A stretch of DNA of 64,000 nucleotides from Trissonchulus latispiculum (lineage: Eukaryota; Nematoda; Enoplea; Enoplida; Ironidae): positions 1 through 64,000 of the forward strand of contig JASAND010024033.1 in the NCBI GenBank assembly GCA_030248195.1, written 5' to 3'. Below, in pieces: positions 55,477-64,000 of this stretch; the stretch's first letter is position 1; every line of letters starts with the position of its first letter. Position numbers and translations under genes: made by a program. The notes beneath the pieces were generated by a model. That model saw only the letters and a program-made list of their open reading frames with translations. It did not search any database and was not told where the DNA came from.

Positions 55477-58400
55477 TTTTCCGGTCCAAGGAACTACCTT
55501 GCCGTGGTGGACCGGCAGAACCCATTCCCCCCTTGTCTTTCCGGTGGAAATGGCAACAAATGGCTTCCCACACCCTGGCTCCCAACGGAGGAAGCCCAGA
55601 CCCCATGCAATGGGTACCCCCCTGGAATCGGAACCCCAGGGAACAGGCCTCCCGTCCAGCCCGCCCATATCCAGTCGGGTTTTTAGCCAGCGGCCCTGGT
55701 AAACCAGCCTACTGGGGCCGCCTACTGCTACTGGCTGGGGACATTGAGCGAAACCCCGGGCCGGGACCAACCTGGCCTTGCCCAGTTTGTGACAGAAACG
55801 CTCCTAAGAACTGTCATGTGCAATCGGTGCGCCGGATGGGTCCACCTCAGACCCTGTTCTGGCCTCAGGTCGTTCAGAAACTACAACAACAACTGGATCT
55901 GTGCCATATGCAGTGCTCCACCCCCGCCTAACACAGCCCTCCAAGGTGCCGCGGGCGGCACCATCCCCGCCAGCCCACCCCCACCGGTCAGCCCCCCTCG
56001 CTCTCCACTACGGCCACCCACCTCACCAAGGCCCCGACCAGCCAGGCCTCTACCGAGGCCCCGGCCAACCAGGCCACCCGGGCCTCCTCTCCCTAACGCC
56101 CCCACAATCAGGCCCCCCAAACCGCTAGTGTCAACCGGCACGAATGGACGCCCAATTCGAATCCTCCAATGGAACGCTGGCGGCCTGGCCAGCAAACTGC
56201 ACTGGATCCGGCACAAACTGGAAGAGGAACAGTTCGACGTAGCGGTTATCCAGGAAACCCACCTAAAGCCCAATCAAGCCATCCCCAAATTCACGGGGTA
56301 CGCCTCAGAACATCAGGCCCGCAGGACGGGCCGGGGTGCAGGTCCCGTCAAAGGAGGAGGTGTGTTGACCCTGATCCGTGAGAAAATCCCCTACTCCCTC
56401 TTTCAGACCCCGGTGCTGGCGCCAAATGACACAACGTCGGATGCCCTCGCAATCCGCCTACACCTGGGCTCACGGGATTTGCTGGTGGTCAACCTCTATG
56501 TACCTCCCATACAACGACAGCTGGCCGAAAACAGGGTCCAAAACTTTGACCCGTTCTTCCTTCCCTCTGGCCCGAATGTCCTGGTCTGTGGCGACATGAA
56601 CGGCCACGCTGATCTCTGGGAACCCGGAAGAGCAGATTCGGATGAAATGGGAGACCAAATCACTGACTGGCTGCTGAGTGTCGATATGAGAGTCCTGAAT
56701 GATGGTACTTTCACCAGACCAGCAGTGACCCTCCAGGAGAGCGGAACAGTTCCTGATCTCACTGTCTCCTCTGATCCACTCCTCCAAATCTGATCTCTTC
56801 AGCTGGGTGGCAGAGGAGTCCACCTTGTCTGACCATCTTCCCATCGGAATCTCCTACGAGTCCTGCTTCCGCACCACTGGCTCGCGCCGCAAGGCGCGTT
56901 GGGCATTCCAGAAGGCCGACTGGGCCACCTACAGGCAACTGATATACGACCGCCTACAACACTGCCGCAGCCCAGAGGAAGTCGGCGCCAACCGTGCTGC
57001 CAAAATCCTACAAGAGGCCATTCTCAAGGCAGCGTCGAAATCCATCCCAAAGGGCCGTCTGAAAAAATCTGTACCGTGGTGGTCAGCGGAAGCGGATGAT
57101 GCAATCAGAAAATGCCGACTGGCATTCCGCCGTGCCAAGGAATACCCGGCTTAGCGCCCGGCCTGGATCGAAGCGAAGAGGGAAGCTGAACGCTAATCCA
57201 GAGACTGAAGACTGAGGCATGGCAAAGCTATGCGTCCTCCCTGACTGTCAGAACCGACCCTGGAAAGGTCTGGAAGGTCATACATGCCATAGACGGACAC
57301 CGTGCCCCGATGAAGAGGTCAACAATCCGTCGCGGTGGCCGAGAGCTGGTCACTGACTTCCAGAAAGCCAACGCCTTCGTCTCGGAGTATGCCCGCATCA
57401 GCTATGTGAAACCAACCAGTGAAACCAAAGACCTCAGAATCCGTAACCATACGGATCTACGGGCACAGTGCAATTGCGCTGACGATGCGGATCTTCACCT
57501 CCTGTGCCGGCCTTTCACGGCAACGGAAGTCAGACTAGCAATCAAGGCACTTAAGCGGGGCAAGAGTCCTGGACCGGACTCCATTACGAATGACATGTTG
57601 AGCCAACTTCCACCCTCCGGGATCCAATATCTGCGACAGCTACTCAATGTGTCCTGGCGAACTCAGCAGATCCCTTCCAGCTGGAGACGAGCGACGATCA
57701 TTCCCATACCGAAAAAGGAAAAACCCATGAACGAAGTCTCCACCTATCGCCCTGTGAGCCTAACCAGCTGTCTGGCGAAGCTCATGGAAACGGTGGTGAA
57801 GAATAGGCTCCAGTTTGCCCTTGAATCATCTGGATCTTTCAGCTCCCTCCAGGCAGGCTTCAGACAACTCAGAGGTACAGAGGACCAGCTGGCCAGAATA
57901 ATACAGGATATCGCAGACGGTTTCCAGAAGAAGCCCCCAGCCAAAAGAACAGCCCTTGCCTTAATTGATTTCTCACGGGCCTTTGACACCGTACACACGG
58001 ATGCTCTCATCAAGAAACTCCTGGAATTCAATCTGCCAGTTTGCTGTATCAAATGGATCAAAGCCTTCCTTACAGACAGACGGGCCCGGATTTCTTACAA
58101 CGGGAACCCTCAGTAATTGGAAGATCTTCCACCACGGAGCTCCTCAAGGCCCGGTGCACTCTCCACTCCTCTTCATCATTTTCATCAACGACATCCTGAA
58201 CGATCTACCTGAGGGGGTGGAGGGAAGCATTTACGCAGATGACCTGGCCATCTGGGCGTCCGACCCGGACGTCATCTCTGCTGAGTTCAAGCTTCAGACT
58301 GCTCTGGACAGAATTGGCAACTGGGCGAAGAAATGGGGTTTGACAATCAATGCAGGAAAATGCCAGACCTGCATCTTCACCACCCACAACCGTCAGGCCA

Positions 58401-60025
58401 GCCACAGACCACAGCTCAGAATCAATGGCCATGATATACCTTATGATCCTAACCCTACGTTCCTTGGCGTGAAGTTTGACTGGAAGCTCTGTTTCGCCCC
58501 GCATGTTACTTCCATCAAGGCCAGGACAGCTGCACGCATCTCCGTTCTCAGCGCCCTTGCAGGACGCAACTGGGGACCTTGTAAGGAAGATCTGAGACTG
58601 ATCTTCATTTCCTACATAGATCCCTCATGGAGTATGCTGCTTCGACATGGTACCCTTCTATCTCGTCTACCAGTGCCAACCGCCTGGAAATCATACAAAA
58701 TCAGGCGGTGAGGAAAATAACCGGGTGCCTGCCTGGAACTCCTGTGGAATATGCCAGAATGGAGGCGAACCTGCTTCCTTTCTCTCTTCGGGCGGAGGAA
58801 CTAGTGGCCATTGGATACGAGAGGAGTCTCCGCCTCCCTGCGGACAACCCCCGACGTGCAATCAGTGAACGGCATATACAACAACGGTTACCATCTCAGG
58901 ATTCTTGGAGGGAAAAGGGCAGGAAGGCATTAGTCTCTGCTGGACTGGCCAACAGGGCAAGAGAACCTGTCTGCCTCCCAGCAGTTCCTCCGAGTATGAT
59001 CCCGCCCAATATAACCTGCTTTGCCACGCTGGGGGCGATGTCCCCGGGGAGGCGGAAGGACGAACTGACTCCAGCTGAGCTCAAGACTGCAGCCCTAGCC
59101 TCTCTCAGCACTCCCCAGTGCTGACGTCAACCTCTGGACCGATGGCGCCGTGGAAGGGTCGAATCAGAAGGGTGGAGCCGGCGTCGTAACATCGGATAAT
59201 CAAGGAGTCATCATTACCACCATTGAATCCCTGCCGGAAGTATCCGCTCCAGTCTGCGCGCGGAAGAAACTGCTGTCCACAGCGGTCTGGAATGGATTCA
59301 TGACCGTCTCCGGCATCACGGCCAATCTCTTCCGGAAGTCAGCATTTGCACCGACTCCAAGTCTCTGATCCAGAAGATTGAATCCGGCCCACTGAAACCG
59401 ATGTCGCAGCTGGAAACGGCCATCTGGCACAAGCTCTGTCAGATCTCCCAACTTGGCAGCCACATAACCCTTCACTGGGTACCTAGCCACGTTGGAATCC
59501 AGGGAAATGAGGCAGCTAACAGAGTGGCCAAGTCTGCGACTGCCCTGGAACAAGACCAGATTGGAATTGACCTAACTACTGCCAGGGCTACCATCAAACG
59601 CTACATAAAGGAAGAATGCCGCAGACTCTGGGCTCAGTACGACACCGAAGATATTTACGACGCCCACCTGCCAGTCGACCCTACACGCGAAGAAAACATG
59701 ACCCGGAAAGAGCGTTGCGTTCTGTCACAACTCCGTTGCAAAGGCCACTCCCTACTCCTAGTTAAACAACGGTTCCGAATGGGACTATCCAATTCTCCAT
59801 CCTGCCCGGAATGTGATAGTGAGGAGGAGGATCTAGCCCACCTCCTCCTGCACTGTCCAAACCATACCTCTGCCCGACGGCGGCACCTGGGGACAAGGCC
59901 GCGCCTGGACATCCTATCCAAGGGTCCCCCCGGGTTCTGGCTTTCCTCCGGGATGTGGGGCGGATCTGATCCGTCCTAACCACATTGGGTCCCCCCAAGC
60001 TGGTCCAGGAACAGGAAGAAGAAGA
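55477..60025 (+). mobile_element. 4.55 kb I-superfamily-like non-LTR retrotransposon
   Basis: The element lies between exact 10 bp target duplications, AGGTGAGGTT (55467-55476 and 60026-60035). The other foldback arm shows the empty site, TGAGGTGAGGTTGCGAAATC. It starts TTTTTTCCGGTCC and ends in a short (GAA)n tail. It appears full length or nearly so, since it keeps a GC-rich leader and all expected domains. It is much more GC-rich than its AT-rich surroundings. Confidence 0.9.
55549..59979 (+). pseudogene. Broken LINE polyprotein: 2A-like motif, PHD-like finger, EN, RT, RNase H, zinc motif
   Basis: The domains lie in order but in alternating frames. A hydrophobic LLLLAG plus GDIERNPGP 2A-like sequence sits at 55737-55763, in phase with PCPVCDRN. 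The frame then shifts near 55810 into a Cys/His finger (MCNRCAGWVHLRP...WICAIC). An APE-type endonuclease follows (about 56155-56850; LQWNAGG, QETHL, GDMNGH, SDHLPI). The RT spans about 57490-58710, with LIDFSRAFD, HGAPQG and YADD at 58232-58243. RNase H (59122-59560) has WTDGAVEGS and HWVPSHVGIQGNEAAN. A terminal CPEC...HLLLHC motif lies near 59803-59852. Several frameshifts and stops (near 56791, 57152-57200, 58090, 58630, 59120 and 59360) make this copy nonfunctional. Confidence 0.85.
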
Positions 60026-60849
60026 AGGTGAGGTTGCTAAATCAAGAAGACTAGCTTTGAAAACGCTTAATATGGGCTAGGTTCTAAAAGAAAGGAGGAC
60101 TAGGTTGTGGGCGAACTAATATGGGCACAGCGTCGCCGAACAACCCATATTCGCGGGTAAATATTATAGATTCATCTATATCGATTTCTAGACTTTAAAT
60201 TATTAGTTAGATATTATTATTATTATTAATTAGATTCTAAATTAAATGATATAATCTATATCCGAATATTCGTACTTCCATGTATTACATATATATACAG
60301 ACTTTTCCTTCGAGAAAGTCTAAGCTTACTAGTGTTCATTTTATGATTTATACAGACAGCATATTTAAAGAATAATTTCATAGCGATTGTCATTGACTGC
60401 AATCCTGCCGGATTGATATGAACCAATGGTTTTACCGCCACATCCCTATCTTTCTGTCCGATACTTGCCATAGTCCAACTAAATTTAAGGTATATATATG
60501 GCTAGCCTAATACTGGCCAGGCAAACTACTACGTTCTCGCAGATTACCTATTCAACATTTTTACTCTAATGTTGACCGTTCTATATGTGACAAACGCTGA
60601 AGCGAAGCGTGCAAGCCCGCGAATATGGGTTGTTCGGCGACGCTGTGCCCATATTAGTTCGCCCACAACTTAGTCCTCCTTGCTTTTAGAACCTAGCCCA
60701 TATTAAGCGTTTTCAAAGCTAGTCTTCTTGATTTCGCAACCTCACCTCATCCACCCTTATTACTTTTCAATGCTCCGGAGGAGCATTTTACTTTCTTGTA
60801 TATATTGTCTTAAGAATCTGACTACGTACATGTACATATAGCAAGGTTA

Positions 60850-61234
60850 ACAAAAAAATCACCCCGAAAATTCGCAAAAAAATCACCCACCTACAGGATT
60901 AATAACAAGCCGCAGCTGGAAAATTTATTTTTGGCGTGGTAATAGCCAGAGGTCCCAACCTTAACATATATAAGTTTGACCGCCGAGGCCCAACTCCTTC
61001 GACCAGGGTGCCCAAAATAGTCGACCCACCCCAAAATCGACCCTCGGACAACTCCGGACCAAAATTGAAAATTTTGCTATTACTCACTACGAACTTCGCT
61101 TGGCTAACCCATATTATCCGTGTAACATGTCCACACTCTGCACTATCTAGCCATATATTGGATATCTTGCCATGACCTCTGGGCTGGCCCACGGCGGGTG
61201 ATTTTTTTGTGAAATTTTTCGCAAAAAATCACCC
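60850..61234. mobile_element. Small element with CAAAAAAATCACC termini
   Basis: The left end has two direct CAAAAAAATCACC words (60851 and 60875). The right end has GGGTGATTTTTTTGTG and, 25 bases on, GCAAAAAATCACCC, so it folds on itself. The interior of about 300 bases has no gene I can name. A further GTGATTTTTTTGT...ACAAAAAAATCAC hairpin lies at 63815-63850. Confidence 0.5.
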
Positions 61235-62105
61235 ACAACTTTTTGTAAAAAGGTGCGGGGTGGTTGCTAGAGCAAAACTAACGCCCAATTCGAACTCTGC
61301 GACCCCGAAAACCTATATAGCACATGTTTTTATGTATCTCAGACCCGTTGCTGATGTGATGTGATCGGCTGTTAGTCATGACCCCTACCTTCCGGACCCA
61401 GGGGAGGTCAGGATCACTGTAATAAACCAGCAATCCGCGCTTTACTGAGCAGCTCGTTCCAAAAAGTATCACAGCACACAAACGCTGCCAGACATCACTA
61501 GCTACCACAGCGAACCAATAACTACTTATCCCAAAACGTAGCGGATCTCTTCTCCTGAGTTTTTTGTTTTTAATAACGATTGTTGCTCTGCTAGCTTTCG
61601 AAATATTACATTTCCTTCCCCAATCTAAAAACAAATTTGAGTTGCAGACGGTAAATTACGCGAAATTAGGCAATTTTTCCTGAAATACGCACAATTTTTT
61701 TGGGCCGTTGCGCCACAGTACGCAGAAATTTTCCCGCCAGACTAAACGCTACCCGAGAGCTAAGAGCTATAAGCTTAAGAGCCAAAATCTTAAGCATATA
61801 AACAAAAACACAGTAACCAAGCAAAACAAAAATCATACTAGCTAAACATAAGGAGAATACAATTACGCAAACAAGGGTTAAGTCAAAAGTTTAGACACAA
61901 CAGCATAAATACAGAAAACTTTAAGGTTAGTCAATACAGAGTAAATAAATAATAAATCTTTAAATACAGAGTAAATACGATTATATAAGTATTTATTTAT
62001 ACTGTCACAGCAAGAACAAAATATTGAAGGAATGCAAGAACGCGACATTGGCAGCAGTAAGGTACTAGGGGCTGAGTCCCCTTTAACCCGCCTGCTGCGG
62101 AAGAA
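61235..62105. other. Spacer downstream of the NADAR-SGNH frame
   Basis: A 118-codon minus-strand frame (61278-61634) is open but I do not recognise it. It lacks domain motifs, so I do not call it a gene. The rest is AT-rich. Confidence 0.4.
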
Positions 62106-62110
62106 GCCGC

Positions 62111-63199
62111 TTAGCTGGAATCCAAATGCAGCTTAATAAGTTCTAACAGTTTAACTCCCCCTTGTTGATTAATGTGTAAATCTACAGAACCGTCATACCG
62201 TTTTAAATATAAGCTTTTGTCCAAAAATTCCTTGTGGCAATTTAGAAGAGAAACTCGTTCAGGAAACTCAGCTACCAAGGCAGCCAAGCTTTTATTAACC
62301 GCCTGAAGTAGACGTTCCATACTTGATAATTTTCCGCTTCCGTTACTGTCACAGTGCCGTGGGAGTATCTCTAAAATGCTGAGAGAAACCTCAGGTCGTT
62401 CATTCAGAAACCTAATTATACCAGCACGATACTGCCGAATAATGTCCTTGGTCTTCCGAGGTTCCAAGGTCCCATCCGGAGCTCTGCGATCGCTGATGGG
62501 CAAGTTGTTCGTTCCTCCAACAATCACGCAATACTTGTACCCAGGATGAGCGGCGGCTCTCGCCAGCTTCAGTAAGGACTGGATCCGAGCTCCCGGAACC
62601 ACCACCAAGTGGCTGCCTTCGGAGTCGGGAAATGCTCGTCCCAGCGAGTCACTGAGTATTAGTGCCGCCGGAAACTGGTACAATTCCATGAGATGGTCAC
62701 GAACCAACATCAGGCAACGGCCCTGAAAATTCAACCCCGGGAGTGGGCCCTTATATCGGGCCACAGCGTAGGCACTCAACTTGGCCCCCCAGAAATCATC
62801 TGTGGGACTCGCCTCCACCAACACCTTCGGAGAGGTTGCCAATAGAAATTCCCGCAGCCGACTGGACTTTGTAAACTTAGCCATCAGCAAACCCATCATG
62901 ATTGGGACGGACACTATGGACCATTTTGACCTGCGGAAGCCTTGGATTTTCCAATTCTTGGCCCTGGCTTTAGCTTGAAAGGGATTTCCTAGGTGCAGAA
63001 TTTCATCCCAACTGACGTCGTCTTCGAAGAAGAAGGCCTTCGCAAAGGTGTAGCCAAGCTCCGAAGCTAAGAAAGTTTCCCCAAGGAATGAAATAGAAAG
63101 GTCAGGCGCCATATATATACATGTTGGATAGGACATGCTGAGAGCCAAAAAAAGGAAGAACGTTGCGGTCTTCACAGTCCTCCTAAAACAAATAATCAA
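62111..63199 (-). CDS. NADAR domain fused to an SGNH/GDSL-type hydrolase
   Basis: The open frame has 362 codons. Residues about 37-172 match the NADAR (YbiA-like N-glycosidase acting on ADP-ribose-type substrates) pattern: SELGYTFAKA (Glu47, Lys54), a central Trp93 with GLLMAKF, LLATSPKVLVEASPTDDFWG (119-138) and LPGLNFQGRCLMLVRDHL. Residues about 178-362 look like an SGNH hydrolase, with SDSL (Ser185 as nucleophile), GGTNN block III (228-232) and DLH (Asp340, His342). The first ATG is at 63136, just upstream of the NADAR core. The codons before it are hydrophobic, and an acceptor TTATTTGTTTTAG ends at 63185, so an upstream exon may add an N-terminal segment. The frame is intact, but its neighbours are repeats. 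It may be a host gene or the cargo of a mobile element. Enzymatic activity is inferred, not shown. Confidence 0.75.
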   Translation of the reverse strand: MIICFRRTVKTATFFLFLALSMSYPTCIYMAPDLSISFLGETFLASELGYTFAKAFFFEDDVSWDEILHLGNPFQAKARAKNWKIQGFRRSKWSIVSVPIMMGLLMAKFTKSSRLREFLLATSPKVLVEASPTDDFWGAKLSAYAVARYKGPLPGLNFQGRCLMLVRDHLMELYQFPAALILSDSLGRAFPDSEGSHLVVVPGARIQSLLKLARAAAHPGYKYCVIVGGTNNLPISDRRAPDGTLEPRKTKDIIRQYRAGIIRFLNERPEVSLSILEILPRHCDSNGSGKLSSMERLLQAVNKSLAALVAEFPERVSLLNCHKEFLDKSLYLKRYDGSVDLHINQQGGVKLLELIKLHLDSS

Positions 63200-63318
63200 T
63201 GCTGTACTGGGGTCTGTATTCCCCTAAACATGCATGATCATTTGCATTAAGAGAATAAACAAATAATCAATGCTGCACTGGGGACAGTTTGCCCCTAAAC
63301 TCACATATGACTATTTGT
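63184..63318. repeat. Imperfect tandem duplication upstream of NADAR-SGNH
   Basis: AAACAAATAATCAATGCTG (about 63187 and 63259) begins two copies of about 70 bases. Each contains a CTGGGG...CCCCTAAAC inverted pair. It lies immediately 5' of the minus-strand frame, where it could be a promoter or leader structure. Confidence 0.6.
63185..63197 (-). promoter_or_regulatory. Likely 3' splice acceptor before the NADAR-SGNH frame
   Basis: The minus strand reads TTATTTGTTTTAG followed by GAGGACTG. The position just inside the frame repeats the arrangement of the Gag exon and suggests that both are spliced. Confidence 0.4.
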
Positions 63319-63369
63319 TGCCAAAAAGTAGCTTGTTTTTTACTCCAAAATATTGCTGAGATTTATCAC

Positions 63370-63390
63370 ATATGTGGGCTAAAGCCACAT
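63370..63390. repeat. Hairpin with GGGCTAAAGCC core
   Basis: TATGTGGGCTAAAGCCACATA pairs nearly perfectly. The GGCTAAAGCC core is shared with the hairpin at 8121-8132. It is followed by AT-rich DNA with no gene to the window end, apart from the GTGATTTTTTTG hairpin. Confidence 0.65.
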
Positions 63391-63814
63391 AAAACTAATG
63401 CTATATTTGAATTGTGCGCCCAAAAAACCTATACAGGCAAGTTTTAGGCTTCCTGGGCCTTGAAATAAACTTTTTGACCAGTCACGTGACCCAGGGCCAA
63501 GTCACGTGACCAGTCCAGCTGCGAAATTACTTCTCCAAATTGATTGCGCTGTGCTTACTAAAGCAATAGAACACCAAATAAGTAGATTTTCAGTTTCCTG
63601 GAGTCATTAAACAGTGTTAAGAGAATCGGCCAGGGTAGCCACTTTGGACCCAGGGGTCGAGAACCAAAATTCGAAGTCCAGCCTGCTCAAAAAAACTTGG
63701 GGGTCCAAATTTTTTATATCATAACACCATGGACTATGCTCTATTTATCCATGAAAAGAAAAATTTCCTAGCTGTATCCTGAGATTTGATCTGTGGGTGA
63801 TTTTTTGCGAACCC

Positions 63815-63850
63815 GTGATTTTTTTGTGAATTCGTTAACAAAAAAATCAC
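63815..63850. repeat. 13 bp hairpin GTGATTTTTTTGT/ACAAAAAAATCAC
   Basis: Perfect pairing around a 10-base loop. It shares termini with the element at 60850-61234 and may be the end of another copy running out of the window. Confidence 0.65.
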
Positions 63851-64000
63851 AAAAATTTTTTACTACTCTCGCTACACACGGACTATCGGCATGAAATTAG
63901 CATCGTATATAGATGGGGGCATTACCAGTTGATACATACCAAAATTATTTCGATCGGACTTCATTTGCGAAAATGGCAGCAAAAATTCGATTTTTGATTT

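Larger units (their letters stand above)
55415..60799. mobile_element. Foldback element split by a LINE
   Basis: Outer left arm 55415-55476 and inner left arm 60026-60157 together are the inverse of the right arm 60616-60799. The unsplit right arm reads across the LINE insertion point. Subterminal hairpin ATGCTCC-tcc-GGAGCAT occurs at both ends (55429-55445 and its partner near 60771). AATATGGG...CCCATATT pairs close the inner ends of each arm. The loop of about 458 bases is AT-rich and noncoding. Without the LINE and one copy of its target duplication, the element would be about 0.83 kb. Confidence 0.85.

Noticed and set aside
61278..61634. 118-codon minus-strand frame as a gene
   Set aside because: No domain, no start or splice context, and a composition similar to chance frames.

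Overview
The window looks like nuclear DNA of an invertebrate-type metazoan. There are no operons or ribosome binding sites. There are intron-like splice signals, two non-LTR retrotransposon lineages, hAT-like nonautonomous DNA elements, foldback elements, a CCHC Gag and satellite-like arrays. I cannot name the species. Host coding content is low: the only convincing host exon is a FAD/NAD-binding Rossmann exon at 49753-49922, with a possible partner exon at 51515-51620. Two other long open frames, a Gag-like frame (8204-9922, minus) and a NADAR-SGNH frame (62111-63199, minus), open without a usable ATG and each has a strong splice-acceptor look just inside the frame.

Layout. 1-8100 is AT-rich with no recognisable gene. 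The methionine-free Gag exon lies at 8204-9922. Two diverged direct copies of one 5.5-6.6 kb noncoding element follow, at about 10400-15915 (copy A) and 20900-27460 (copy B). Both are packed with short perfect hairpins, several of which keep the pairing while changing the paired bases. A 786 bp terminal-inverted-repeat element sits in copy B and its empty site is visible in copy A. A 21 bp array (16475-16815) and a first block of G/C-run elements (17500-20310) lie between the copies.

28782-42265 is a nested tandem duplication. Block P occurs three times and block Q twice. The last two P copies carry an identical 325-codon reverse transcriptase fragment. The first P copy is the pre-insertion site. 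P is rich in G/C-run elements bounded by CATAGGTG and its complement; two of these have clear 8 bp target duplications. A foldback element with 0.53 kb arms (39842-41093) interrupts the third P. From 42265 to 45750 there are further G-run elements, including a 1.65 kb TIR element and a 262 bp hAT-like element.

45862-55095 contains two related elements, each with a tight G/C hairpin upstream and an array of about 146 bp monomers sharing one core. Between them lie a 59 bp array, a foldback element with exact 302 bp arms, and the host exon. 55415-60799 is a foldback element split by a 4.55 kb non-LTR retrotransposon with a 2A-like motif, PHD-like finger, endonuclease, RT, RNase H and terminal zinc motif. 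The other foldback arm preserves the empty site. The window ends with the NADAR-SGNH frame and small elements with GTGATTTTTTTG termini.

The best candidate for something undescribed is the hairpin-dense A/B element family together with the related clamp hairpins elsewhere. The NADAR-SGNH fusion and the methionine-free Gag exon come next.
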